In this document: positions 35,402-43,806 of the stretch, piece after piece
Layout of the letters: each line of letters opens with the position of its first letter
How positions within the stretch are numbered: the first letter of the stretch is position 1
Source of the DNA: Phocicoccus pinnipedialis
Lineage (GTDB): Bacteria; Bacillota; Bacilli; Staphylococcales; Salinicoccaceae
Reading direction: 5' to 3'
Length of the DNA stretch: 64,000 nt
Assembly (NCBI RefSeq): GCF_903994035.1
Contig: NZ_CAJEWB010000004.1
Span: 124,001 to 188,000, forward strand
Made by a program: the position numbers and the translations under genes
The notes under the pieces: generated by a model
What the model was told of the DNA's origin: nothing
What the model saw: the letters and a program-made list of their open reading frames with translations, nothing else
The model's database searches: none

Positions 35402-36241
35402 CTATTTAAGGTAATGATTTTCCAAATACTTCGCAAGTCCGTCATCGTCACATGAAAACTGTGTGACATCATCCGCAATTGACTTTAACTCATCCGTTGC
35501 ATTCTTCATTGCCGTTTTCTTACCGGCACGTAAAAACATCGGTGTGTCATTCATGCTGTCTCCAAACACATGTAAATCATCAAATGAGATTCCCAAATGA
35601 TCCAGCAACGTCTCAAGTCCCGTACCTTTATCGACACCGCTGACCATCGTCTCCGAGTTATGTGGCGCAGTCTGATATAGCGCATATTTCTCGTCTTTAT
35701 TTTTATCTAGCACATTATAAAAATTTGAGATTTTTTCGGCATCCATACTAAAAAAGTAAAATTTGATCGTTTTCGCCATATCGACGTGTTCGACCCACTG
35801 CTTCTTACTTTTCAGCGTACGCTCAATACCAATCAATTCATAGCCATATACGCTTTCTCCTGGATCACTAAGTAAATCTTTTAAAATATACTCACGATCT
35901 TGTTTAAAAGTAAACGGACCATCCGTTTCAGTGTTAATTTCATAGTACATCTTGTGTTTTCGAGCTAAGTTTAAGATATAATGCGCGGTATCCTCGCTAA
36001 AAACATGGCTCTCTAAAATTGCTTCAGGTGTTTGTACACGCACACCGCTCGCAGCAACGTAACCATCAACTTTAAGGGTATCAGGAATCTTTGTGCCGAG
36101 TGATTTCATAGACCGCCCGGTAGCGATAATAATTTTCAGTCCTCTGTCATGAAGTTTATTTAAAACATCGTTTAGATGGGATGAAAACACGCCGCCATGG
36201 GTGAGCGCAGTCCCATCTAAATCTATCGCAATCGCCTTCAT
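35402..36241 (-). CDS. Cof-type HAD-superfamily phosphatase
   Basis: This 279-residue HAD IIB phosphatase has the nucleophile motif IAIDLDGTAL (residues 3-12), IIATGRSM (motif II), a Lys region and HVFGDSMNDTPMF (motif IV). The C2B cap lies between residues 85 and 190. The substrate is unspecified, probably a sugar phosphate or FMN-like compound. The ATG at 36241 has GGAGAGA upstream; the longer frame start overlaps the ribosome site. It is divergent from azlC. Confidence 0.87.
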   Translation of the reverse strand: MKAIAIDLDGTALTHGGVFSSHLNDVLNKLHDRGLKIIIATGRSMKSLGTKIPDTLKVDGYVAASGVRVQTPEAILESHVFSEDTAHYILNLARKHKMYYEINTETDGPFTFKQDREYILKDLLSDPGESVYGYELIGIERTLKSKKQWVEHVDMAKTIKFYFFSMDAEKISNFYNVLDKNKDEKYALYQTAPHNSETMVSGVDKGTGLETLLDHLGISFDDLHVFGDSMNDTPMFLRAGKKTAMKNATDELKSIADDVTQFSCDDDGLAKYLENHYLK

Positions 36242-36324
36242 AAAACTATCTCTCCGTTTCAATAATATTCAGAATATTTATGATACAATGTTATTATTAA
36301 TTTTAGCACAAGGAGAGAGATTTT

Positions 36325-37014
36325 TTGAGTAAAGTTTATACGCAATCGCTGGCCGATGGAATCACGATTGGCCTCGGTTATTTACCGGTAGCGATGGCAT
36401 TTGGAATTACAGCAAAACCGCTCCTCGACTTGCTGTCTGCAGGTCTAATGAGTGCACTGAATTTTGCAGGTGCTGGTCAGTTTTTAACACTTCAAATGTT
36501 GAATAACAGTAGCTATATTGCGATTATTATTGCAGTATTTATCTTAAATTCACGAATGTTCATCATGAGCTTTAAAATAAATTATGATTTAAAGCATTTG
36601 GATTTCTTTAAGCGATTTTTAATATCCATGTTTGTAACAGACGAATCGTTTGCTGTTACGAGTAGATATCCGGAAGAACGAAAAACTTTTATTGATTATT
36701 TCGTTACATTATTTATTTCTTATGTGTTCTGGATTGTTTTTACTGTTGTCGGTTATTTAACTGGGGAAGTGATGAGCGATACGTTAGTCGTGGCTAGTGG
36801 AATCGCGTTATATGCGCTCTTTATTGCACTCTTAATGCCTTCAGTTCGAGACTACAAAAATCTAGTCGTTGCTGGATTGGGTATGGGAATGCACTTCTTA
36901 TTTAAAGAAATCGGACTTGCTTCTGGTATCGCAATTGTTTTAGCTATGCTTGGGGCTGCATGGATTGGATTATTTTTAGATTTAAAAGATAAAAATTGGA
37001 GATCAGTTTCATGA
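36325..37014 (+). CDS. azlC: Branched-chain amino acid exporter subunit AzlC
   Basis: This 229-residue membrane protein of the AzlC family shows DGITIGLGYLPVAMAFGITAK near the start, FAGAGQFLTLQMLNN and LNSRMFIMS, and has five or more helices. AzlCD exports branched-chain amino acids and analogues such as 4-azaleucine. The start codon is TTG at 36325, with AGGAGAGAG. Its stop overlaps the azlD start. Confidence 0.9.
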   Translation: MSKVYTQSLADGITIGLGYLPVAMAFGITAKPLLDLLSAGLMSALNFAGAGQFLTLQMLNNSSYIAIIIAVFILNSRMFIMSFKINYDLKHLDFFKRFLISMFVTDESFAVTSRYPEERKTFIDYFVTLFISYVFWIVFTVVGYLTGEVMSDTLVVASGIALYALFIALLMPSVRDYKNLVVAGLGMGMHFLFKEIGLASGIAIVLAMLGAAWIGLFLDLKDKNWRSVS

Positions 37015-37310
37015 GTATTTTAAAGTTAATATTAATTCTTACGGTTGTGAACTTACTGCCGAGAATTTTACCTGTATTCTTTGTCGGTAAATTTGAATTA
37101 CCTGACACAGTCATCACTTTTTTAAATTATGTGCCAATTGCTGCACTCGGGGTGCTAATCTTTCCAGGAGTCTTAACAGCAGTAGAAACACCAACGCATG
37201 GTGTACTTGGTGCAATATTTGCTGCTTTATTAGGCATTATGCGTGTACCACTATTCTTTGTTGTTGTATTCTCTGTCGCATTTGTGTATCTATTAATGTT
37301 TATTATGTAA
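37011..37310 (+). CDS. azlD: Branched-chain amino acid exporter subunit AzlD
   Basis: This 99-residue membrane protein of the AzlD family, with three to four helices and VVNLLPRILPVFFVG, is the small partner of AzlC. The ATG at 37011 overlaps the azlC stop (ATGA), with GGAG 10 nt upstream, so it is preferred over the ATG at 36996. It is closed by the terminator at 37316. Confidence 0.88.
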   Translation: MSILKLILILTVVNLLPRILPVFFVGKFELPDTVITFLNYVPIAALGVLIFPGVLTAVETPTHGVLGAIFAALLGIMRVPLFFVVVFSVAFVYLLMFIM

Positions 37311-37315
37311 ATGTA

Positions 37316-37346
37316 AACGCCTCTTTAAAGAAGAGGCGTTATTTTA
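37316..37346. terminator. Terminator between azlD and acetamidase genes
   Basis: A 10-bp stem (AACGCCTCTT/AAGAGGCGTT) with ATTTT downstream is placed between convergent genes. Confidence 0.8.
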
Positions 37347-38252
37347 ATTAAACTGTATATTATATTTTTCTAAGAAGTACATGGGTACTTTAAAGCGCGC
37401 TGTTTTTTTAGGATCAACGACTTGATTAATTTCCGTTTGACCGATTAAACTCATAAGCATCGTCAGTTCTTCTTTTGTCATCGGAACTTTATCTTCTAAT
37501 AAATGAATCATTTCAATGACTGACTGATTGACGGCATGATTTAAGTCTTTGTCTGACACAAACATATACGCTCCGTCAGCATCGATCAGGAATGGATGGT
37601 GTGTGCATACGTTTTCTGCTTTTTCAATTGTGACATTTACAGAACCGCTCACTTCTAGTCCAGAAACACTAACTTCACCATCTCCCATAGCAGCATGCAA
37701 ATCACCAAGTCCAAATAATGCACCGTCAACAAATACTGGAAGGTAGAGTATTGCACCTTCAGTTACTTTCACCGAGTCCATATTCCCACCATGTGTATCT
37801 GGTGTGCCATTGTTCATAGCATCACTTTCAGGTGCAACACCAATCACACCAATCATTTTGTTCATCGGCACTTCTAAACCTTTAAAGTCTACCGTATTTT
37901 TATCTTTATTCACATCAAATAAGCGCACTGTCGTTTGTTTTAAATGTTTACCCATAACCCCCATATTAGGTCCTGTAATCATCACACCAGAGTCACTAAC
38001 GTCAATATTATTAATTGTAACTTTTAAGACATCACCTTTTTTTATACCATCAACATAAATCGGGCCAGTAGCAGGATTAATGGCTTCCCAATCAAGACCA
38101 TTGAAATTCTTAATATCCTCATCGATGATTTGTCCAGTGAAACAGTCATGTGTTTCAATTTCTACAGTGTCCCCAATATTGATTGAGAGCTTCGGTTCGT
38201 TATCTTTTGACATACTGTAAAAGTAGTTTTCCTTAGAAATGTGTTTTGTCAT
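37344..38252 (-). CDS. Acetamidase/formamidase family protein
   Basis: This 302-residue protein of the FmdA/AmdA family shows NPATGPIYVDGIKKGDVLKV, ITGPNMGVMG, the DTHGGNMD block and LGDLHAAMGDGEVSVSGLEV, which contain the metal-binding Asp/His residues. Members hydrolyse acetamide or formamide to ammonia and acid. It is monocistronic. No amide transporter or urease-type genes are adjacent. Confidence 0.87.
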   Translation of the reverse strand: MTKHISKENYFYSMSKDNEPKLSINIGDTVEIETHDCFTGQIIDEDIKNFNGLDWEAINPATGPIYVDGIKKGDVLKVTINNIDVSDSGVMITGPNMGVMGKHLKQTTVRLFDVNKDKNTVDFKGLEVPMNKMIGVIGVAPESDAMNNGTPDTHGGNMDSVKVTEGAILYLPVFVDGALFGLGDLHAAMGDGEVSVSGLEVSGSVNVTIEKAENVCTHHPFLIDADGAYMFVSDKDLNHAVNQSVIEMIHLLEDKVPMTKEELTMLMSLIGQTEINQVVDPKKTARFKVPMYFLEKYNIQFN

Positions 38253-38375
38253 GTGATCACTTCCTTTTTATCTATTGTGCAAAAGTTTAGAATTAAAGTC
38301 TAATGAAAACAAAGTAAGTGTACGTTTCATGTGTAAATGTTAAGATGAAACTAATGTTAATTTGAGGTGAAATAA

Positions 38376-38885
38376 ATGGACTTTGAAATAAGAGAATCTG
38401 TACTCAGTGATGCAGAGCAATTAATCGAACATAAATTGATTGTGACTAAAGAGAATCCAGATACTCTCGCAACTTTAATAGAGAATCACTACATTTCCAT
38501 TAATGAGCAAGAAGAGACAATAGAAAACGTCGGACCAAATGACTATAAGCGAGTCGCTGTAGTCGATGGGAAGATTGTTGGAATCATCAATATGAAGCAA
38601 GATTTAAGAAAGAAATTTGAACACATTGCACAGTTTGGTATCAGTGTTCAACAAGAATATGCAGGTATGGGAATAGGCTCTCGGCTCATTGAAAATGCGT
38701 TAGAGTTCGCAAAAAGTAATGAGTTTATTGAAAAGGTGATGCTTACTGTGTTCTCAAATAACACGGGTGCGATTCGTTTATATGAGCGATTTGGATTTGA
38801 AAAAGAAGCGACTTTAACAAATCAAGTGAAGTTAGAAGAAGGATATACAGATTTAATTTATATGACTCAGTGGATTAAAAAATAA
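38376..38885 (+). CDS. GNAT-family N-acetyltransferase
   Basis: This 169-residue single GNAT domain has the acetyl-CoA pyrophosphate loop QQEYAGMGIGSRLIENAL near residues 92-109 and a C-terminal NTGAIRLYERFGFEKE. The substrate is unknown; the family includes ribosomal-protein and small-amine acetylases. It is monocistronic with a GAGGTG ribosome site. Confidence 0.83.
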   Translation: MDFEIRESVLSDAEQLIEHKLIVTKENPDTLATLIENHYISINEQEETIENVGPNDYKRVAVVDGKIVGIINMKQDLRKKFEHIAQFGISVQQEYAGMGIGSRLIENALEFAKSNEFIEKVMLTVFSNNTGAIRLYERFGFEKEATLTNQVKLEEGYTDLIYMTQWIKK

Positions 38886-38887
38886 TG

Positions 38888-38928
38888 ACAAGACTCTCTG
38901 AACTGATATGCTCAGAGAGTCTATTTTA
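38888..38928. terminator. Bidirectional terminator
   Basis: A stem AGACTCTCTGA / TCAGAGAGTCT with a short loop lies between the GNAT gene and convergent nrdG. Confidence 0.8.
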
Positions 38929-39459
38929 TGCACGATAATCATATTCTAATACTTCAATATGTGTCGCGTTCGAGCTTCTTACATCAATAATGCGCTGATT
39001 TGTGCTTCCACGAAACGCCAGATTTGGCACAAATTTTTCTTGTATAAATTTTCCGTCTACAAGTACATCGATCTTAGTTAACATTTCTAGAGAGTTATCA
39101 TGATTAAGCAGAGCTTCATAAGTAAATCCACTCCATACCCAAATGGATTTTTTGTTTCCAAATCTTTCACGAAATGGTTTTATGATTCCCATTGCTGTTT
39201 CAATATTAAAGAATGGATCTCCGCCAAGAAGTGAAATGCCGTTACAATATGCTACATCTATGTCATCTAAAATTGCTTGAATCCTTTCGCTGGTTAAAAT
39301 ATCACCGTATGAAAAATTCTGTGCTGCTTTGTTGTAGCACCCTTTGCAATTAAATAAGCAACCTGAGAAATACACGCTTGCCCGTACACCCTCACCATCT
39401 ACAAAAGAGTAAGGCTGATATGATGCAATTCTGCCTTCTGATAGATTTTGCTTAATCAT
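38926..39459 (-). CDS. nrdG: Anaerobic ribonucleotide reductase activating protein NrdG
   Basis: This 177-residue radical-SAM activase has the iron-sulfur motif CLFNCKGC (CxxxCxxC, Cys residues 30-37) and the SLLGGDPFF segment for SAM binding. It generates the glycyl radical on NrdD under anaerobic conditions. It starts 12 bp after nrdD; its AAGGA ribosome site overlaps the nrdD stop region, so the two are coupled. Confidence 0.93.
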   Translation of the reverse strand: MIKQNLSEGRIASYQPYSFVDGEGVRASVYFSGCLFNCKGCYNKAAQNFSYGDILTSERIQAILDDIDVAYCNGISLLGGDPFFNIETAMGIIKPFRERFGNKKSIWVWSGFTYEALLNHDNSLEMLTKIDVLVDGKFIQEKFVPNLAFRGSTNQRIIDVRSSNATHIEVLEYDYRA

Positions 39460-39471
39460 TTAAATCATTCC

Positions 39472-41331
39472 TTAAATATGTTTTTCACGGGCTTTTATTT
39501 CTTTATGACGGCCATTTGCCATTGGACGTTTAGCAGGGTTTCCAAGATAACCACATGTACGTTTAACAACGTCTATTGTGTCAGGGTTGTCATTACCGCA
39601 GGATGGGCATTTAAACCCTTCATCTGTCGTTAAGAATTCTCCTTCAAAATCACATTCGAAGCACTGATCAATTGGTGTATTTGTACCAAGATACGCAACT
39701 TTGTCGTAACTATAATCCCAAACTTGTTCTAAAGCTTTAATGTTGTGAGTCATGATTGGATATTCTGCATAGTGAATGAATCCGCCTGGTGAATAAAATG
39801 GGTATAGAGATTCGAAATCCAATTTTTCAAAGGGTGTTGGTCTTTTACGTACATCATAGTGGAAACTATTTGTATAATATCCTTTATCTGTGATGTCTCT
39901 TATCTCTCCAAACTTTTTTAAATCCATTGCAGCGAAGCGGTCAGTCAGTGACTCACTAGGCGTGGCATAGATACTAAATCTAATCCCATATTCTTTGCTC
40001 CAAGCATCGCCATGAGACTTTAAGAATTTCAGGATATCAAGAGTGAAGTCCTTTGCGTCTTCATTTGTTTCCCAATTCGGCCCGAAGAATACCGTTGCAG
40101 CTTCATACAATCCGATGTAGCCGACCGAAATTGTTGCGCGTTCATTTAAGAATAACTGCATGATGCTTTCATCTTTCCGTAGTTTTTTTCCAAGTGCTCC
40201 ATGCTCATATAAAATTGGTGCATTCTCTGGAGTTGCTTGACTGATTCGTTCGATTCTGTAGAGATTTGCGTCTCGAATGATGTCTAAACGCTTATCAAGT
40301 ATTTCAAAGAATTTTTCCATCTCACCGTTAGACTCTAAAGCAATACGTGGAATATTAATCGTTGTCACGCCAAGGTTGTTGCGTCCGGAATTAATGTTCA
40401 TATCGCCTTCTACATAGTAAGATAAGAACGAGCGACACCCCATTGGTACTTTAAAGTCTCCAACAATCTCTACTAATTTATCGTAATTTAGAATATCAGG
40501 ATACATTCGTTTTGATGAACATTCTAAAGCGAGTTTTTTGATGTCATAATTTTTATCTTTTGGATAAAAATTAGTGCCTTTTTTAATGCTATACACAAGT
40601 TTCGGGAAAATTGCTGTTTGTTTGTTTTCTCCAATTCCTTCGATGCGAATTTTTAGAATTGATTTTTGTATCTCTCTTGCAAAATCACTAGTACCAAGAC
40701 CGAAGCCGAACGTAACAAATGGTGTTTGTCCGTTTGATGTGAATAGAGTGTTCACTTCGTATTCTAAGCTCTGCATCGCATCATAGATATCTTTATTCGT
40801 CTTTTCAGTAGCGTATGAAAGCCAATTTTTTTTATCCATCCAATGCTTAGCATCGTCTAGATGCTTTTTAAAGTTTAATTCTGCATATTCCTCTAAAACC
40901 TCATCGATTCTATCAATAGATGCTCCCCCATACTGACTAGAAGCAACGTTTGCAATGATTTGCGCAATTTGTGCAGCTGCAGTTTGAATGGATTTTGGGG
41001 TACTCACTTCTGCATTACCAATTTTAAAACCGTTTTTTAACATATTTGGAATATCAATTAAGCAACAGTTCGTCATCGGTAAGAAGGGATGATAATCTAA
41101 ATCATGGAAGTGAATATCCCCATTTAAATGAGCCTCTTTTACGTGTGTGGGTAACATATGATCGAGTGCGTATTGTTTAGAAGAGACTCCTGCTGTTAAA
41201 TCTCTCATTGTGTTAAAAACACGTGAGTCTTTATTTGCATTTTCGTTTACAATGTCTTCGTCTCGATTCAGTAATTCTCCTAATTTTTGATCGTATATCA
41301 TTTGACTATTTACTTCTCCAAAAGTTTTCAT
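39472..41331 (-). CDS. nrdD: Anaerobic ribonucleoside-triphosphate reductase NrdD
   Basis: This class III reductase has about 619 residues. The C-terminal glycyl radical site RTCGYLGNP is present, and the zinc site is two CxxC pairs (CFEC and CPSC) just before it. The N-terminus starts directly with MKTFGEVNSQMIYDQKLG and lacks the ATP-cone found in longer NrdD proteins, so dATP inhibition through that module is not expected. I prefer ATG 41331, with AGGTGA overlapping the upstream GTG at 41340. Two NrdR boxes lie in the leader. Confidence 0.94.
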   Translation of the reverse strand: MKTFGEVNSQMIYDQKLGELLNRDEDIVNENANKDSRVFNTMRDLTAGVSSKQYALDHMLPTHVKEAHLNGDIHFHDLDYHPFLPMTNCCLIDIPNMLKNGFKIGNAEVSTPKSIQTAAAQIAQIIANVASSQYGGASIDRIDEVLEEYAELNFKKHLDDAKHWMDKKNWLSYATEKTNKDIYDAMQSLEYEVNTLFTSNGQTPFVTFGFGLGTSDFAREIQKSILKIRIEGIGENKQTAIFPKLVYSIKKGTNFYPKDKNYDIKKLALECSSKRMYPDILNYDKLVEIVGDFKVPMGCRSFLSYYVEGDMNINSGRNNLGVTTINIPRIALESNGEMEKFFEILDKRLDIIRDANLYRIERISQATPENAPILYEHGALGKKLRKDESIMQLFLNERATISVGYIGLYEAATVFFGPNWETNEDAKDFTLDILKFLKSHGDAWSKEYGIRFSIYATPSESLTDRFAAMDLKKFGEIRDITDKGYYTNSFHYDVRKRPTPFEKLDFESLYPFYSPGGFIHYAEYPIMTHNIKALEQVWDYSYDKVAYLGTNTPIDQCFECDFEGEFLTTDEGFKCPSCGNDNPDTIDVVKRTCGYLGNPAKRPMANGRHKEIKAREKHI

Positions 41332-41343
41332 TCGCTTCACCTA

Positions 41344-41390
41344 ACACAATATATAGTATTTAATAATTAATCTAACACAACATATAGTGT
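41344..41390 (-). promoter_or_regulatory. Tandem NrdR boxes upstream of nrdD
   Basis: Two 16-bp elements, ACACAATATATAGTAT at 41344-41359 and ACACAACATATAGTGT at 41375-41390, match the NrdR box. They start 31 bp apart, about three helical turns, the usual arrangement for NrdR. A half-site ending TATTGTGT at 41401-41408 overlaps a minus-strand TATAAT. NrdR binding is inferred from the pattern. Confidence 0.82.
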
Positions 41391-41518
41391 GTTTCAATTA
41401 TATTGTGTTATTTTTCACATATATGTCGAAAACTCGTGCATAGATTGTCACGTTTTTATCTTAAAGTAGTATTAAGTCGTGATATAGTAGAATTATCAAA
41501 TATATTAGGTGAGTGAAA

Positions 41519-41740
41519 ATGAAGAGTTGGCATATTATTGCTTACGCATTTGTAGGCGCATTTTTTACAGCTGGTATTATCTTTTCTATAACTAGCACAT
41601 TTACAAATGATCGTCCTTTTAGTTTTATAGCTATCTTTTTAATTATGGGTGCTCTGGTTTTATTTTTTGTGTTATTTATATTTTCTTATCAAAAACACCG
41701 TCCCTCATTAAAGGATATGGAAAATCAAGATGGCGAATGA
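41519..41740 (+). CDS. Small two-helix membrane protein
   Basis: This 73-residue protein has two hydrophobic segments (HIIAYAFVGAFFTAGIIFSI and FIAIFLIMGALVLFFVLFIF) and a short charged tail. The ATG at 41519 has AGGTGAG 7 nt upstream; the GTG at 41513 overlaps it. I do not recognise a family. It precedes the OsmC gene by about 60 bp, with no evident terminator between them. Confidence 0.6.
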   Translation: MKSWHIIAYAFVGAFFTAGIIFSITSTFTNDRPFSFIAIFLIMGALVLFFVLFIFSYQKHRPSLKDMENQDGE

Positions 41741-41800
41741 GCGTTTTATTCTTCATTTAGATGTAATTCTGTATACTAGAGAAAAATAGGAGGAGTTATT

Positions 41801-42226
41801 ATGACAATTAGTGTAAAAACAAAATGGATGGGTAATATTAAGTTTGAGTCTGAAGGACAAAATACAGGTTTCAGTGTAAATATGGATGCGAATAAAGAGG
41901 CGGGCGGGGACGCTAGTGCATCTTCTCCAATGGAAATGTTGCTTCATGGTGTTGCAGGATGTATGGGGATCGATATTTGTGTGATCATGCGCCACAATAT
42001 GGATGATGTGAAAGAATTAGAACTTGAAGTCGTCGGAACTAGAAACGATGATGCACCTAAATTCTATAAGGATGTCGTAGTAAAAGTACATGTAAATGGA
42101 ACAGTTCCGGCGAAAGTCGTGAAGCGAGCGGTTGAGTTGTCACATGACAAATATTGCTCGGCAATTAATTCGTTAAAAGCTGAGACACGTGTTGAAACAT
42201 ATTTGAATGGAAGTAGAGTAGACTGA
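41801..42226 (+). CDS. OsmC family peroxiredoxin-like protein
   Basis: This 141-residue OsmC/Ohr-fold protein shows GGDASASSPMEMLLHGVAGCMGIDI near residues 36-60 with Cys54 and a second Cys in HDKYCSAINS. The paired cysteines are the usual reactive site of this family, which reduces organic hydroperoxides. It lies between the small membrane protein gene and the orphan ABC ATPase gene. Confidence 0.88.
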   Translation: MTISVKTKWMGNIKFESEGQNTGFSVNMDANKEAGGDASASSPMEMLLHGVAGCMGIDICVIMRHNMDDVKELELEVVGTRNDDAPKFYKDVVVKVHVNGTVPAKVVKRAVELSHDKYCSAINSLKAETRVETYLNGSRVD

Positions 42227-42248
42227 GGATATCCTCGGTCTCTTTTTT
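42220..42248 (+). terminator. Terminator between OsmC and the ABC ATPase gene
   Basis: A stem AGACTGAGG/CCTCGGTCT (one G-U) overlaps the OsmC stop and is followed by TCTTTTTT. The next start codon lies only 11 nt further, so ATPase expression would depend on read-through. Confidence 0.75.
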
Positions 42249-42258
42249 AGGTGATGGT

Positions 42259-42939
42259 ATGCTAAACATTCATAAATTAAATATAGCTCAAGGGGACTTT
42301 CATCTAAGCGTCAGTACAAAAATTGCCCCAGGACTCACAATGTTGATTGGGCAAAATGGGAGTGGTAAGAGTACATTTATGACGGGTATTACTGGTTTTT
42401 ATGATGAAAATACCAAAACGCACAGAGACGTAAGGTATGAGAATAAGCGATTCACTCATCATCTCTACTCGTACCTCCCTCAAGAGATGCCGCGTTCTAA
42501 TCTATCTGTGAAAGATTTTGTAGAGCTGACGACAGGTAAGGATTCTAAGGAAGTATTAGTGGTATTTCGTCTCACAGACATACGTAATAAAAGAATAGAA
42601 ACATTGTCTGGTGGGGAGTTTAAGCGAGCACAACTCGCACAAATTATTTTAGAAGATAAGCCGATAATCTTACTTGATGAAATCGATCAGAATTTAGACA
42701 TTGCATTTCAAAAACACGTGTTTGAATATTTGAGCACACTTAAAAATAAAATTATATTAGTAAGTGTACACCAACTGTCTTTATCTTTAAAATATGCTGA
42801 TGAAATTATGGTCATAAAACAAGGCGCACTCTTGGCTAAGAGTGCACCAGAAAATATTGATTCGTCGATTTTGAGTCATGCATTTGATACGGATATCCGT
42901 ATCGAGCGTTTGAATGGGACAAGGCACATTATTCTGTAA
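42259..42939 (+). CDS. Orphan ABC ATP-binding protein
   Basis: This 226-residue ABC ATPase has Walker A GQNGSGKST (residues 31-39), the signature LSGGE (116-120), Walker B ILLDE (137-141), a Q-loop LPQE near 75 and SVHQLS as switch His. Its layout resembles FecE/FhuC iron-type ATPases, though it is shorter (226 against about 250) and the D-loop is EIDQNLD, not EPTxxLD. No permease or binding protein is nearby. AGGTGATGG serves as ribosome site. Its 3' end overlaps convergent coaW by 11 bp. Confidence 0.83.
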   Translation: MLNIHKLNIAQGDFHLSVSTKIAPGLTMLIGQNGSGKSTFMTGITGFYDENTKTHRDVRYENKRFTHHLYSYLPQEMPRSNLSVKDFVELTTGKDSKEVLVVFRLTDIRNKRIETLSGGEFKRAQLAQIILEDKPIILLDEIDQNLDIAFQKHVFEYLSTLKNKIILVSVHQLSLSLKYADEIMVIKQGALLAKSAPENIDSSILSHAFDTDIRIERLNGTRHIIL

Positions 42940-43738
42940 AAACGAGAACAGAGCCGAGCGCGCCACTGAATTCACCGTTTTCGATGATATAAGGTTTGAT
43001 GCCTTTCATGGGACCGTAGCTGTAAATCACGTCGCGCATAACATCATTGTTGTTGAGGGTTGATCCTAAAAAGACCATGTCTTGTGTGCCAAAACCATTT
43101 GCTAGTGTCACACCGAATGACGTCACTGTTTCTGCAACAAGTCCGATAACAGATGCAATTTTGTCTGCATTCGTCGCTGTCTCAAAGTGACCGTGCTGAA
43201 CGTGCGCAAAGTTACTTGCTGTAAGTTCTCCTGGAAGAGGGCTCGGACCGCCCTTGAATATATGTTTTACTTTTAAGTCGAGCGTGTCACGGGACCCTTT
43301 TTTTGATTCTTCAACAATATCTTCAAACATTTCGATACCAGTTAATAGGTAGGACAGTCCCATGAGCGTACCACCACCTACACCAGTACCACCGACACGC
43401 ACTTGTTTTTCATGGTCCGCTTGGTGGAAACTTGTCCCAGTACCCACGTTTAAATAAACGAACTTATCGAGTTTAACTCCTGCACGTTCCATTAATTTTT
43501 TTAGACCAACAAACGTTGCATCAAATTCAATTGATAAGTGTGATTCATGTCTAATATTTTCTGAGATAAACACACTCTGTCCACCAGTGAGGTAAACATC
43601 TATGTCCTCCATCTCGTTTAATTCTTCAATAAGCAAATTCACTTCGCTTGTAGGTCGTACTGAAAATGAGTAATTATCGTCATTATCAATCACGACCATC
43701 TTTGTCAGTGTTCCACCTGCATCTATGCCAATTTTCAT
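42929..43738 (-). CDS. coaW: Type II pantothenate kinase CoaW
   Basis: This 269-residue ASKHA-fold kinase shows GIDAGGTLTKMVVID (phosphate 1 motif), LTGGQSVFI, NVGTGTSFHQ, GGTGVGGGTLMGLSYLL and NGFGTQDMVFLGS. It phosphorylates pantothenate in coenzyme A synthesis. This type is the staphylococcal form and, unlike type I, resists CoA feedback (known for Staphylococcus aureus). The start is ATG 43738 with GGAGG upstream. Confidence 0.92.
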   Translation of the reverse strand: MKIGIDAGGTLTKMVVIDNDDNYSFSVRPTSEVNLLIEELNEMEDIDVYLTGGQSVFISENIRHESHLSIEFDATFVGLKKLMERAGVKLDKFVYLNVGTGTSFHQADHEKQVRVGGTGVGGGTLMGLSYLLTGIEMFEDIVEESKKGSRDTLDLKVKHIFKGGPSPLPGELTASNFAHVQHGHFETATNADKIASVIGLVAETVTSFGVTLANGFGTQDMVFLGSTLNNNDVMRDVIYSYGPMKGIKPYIIENGEFSGALGSVLVFTE

Positions 43739-43750
43739 AGCGGCCTCCAC

Positions 43751-43792
43751 AAAAAAATATCTTAGTATAGATGATATACTAAGATATTTTCG
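43751..43792 (-). terminator. Terminator of the BCCT gene (minus strand)
   Basis: A 14-bp stem (AAATATCTTAGTAT/ATACTAAGATATTT) has its T-run on the minus side. It separates the BCCT gene from coaW. Confidence 0.8.
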
Positions 43793-43806
43793 TTTACTAG
43801 TCTGAA

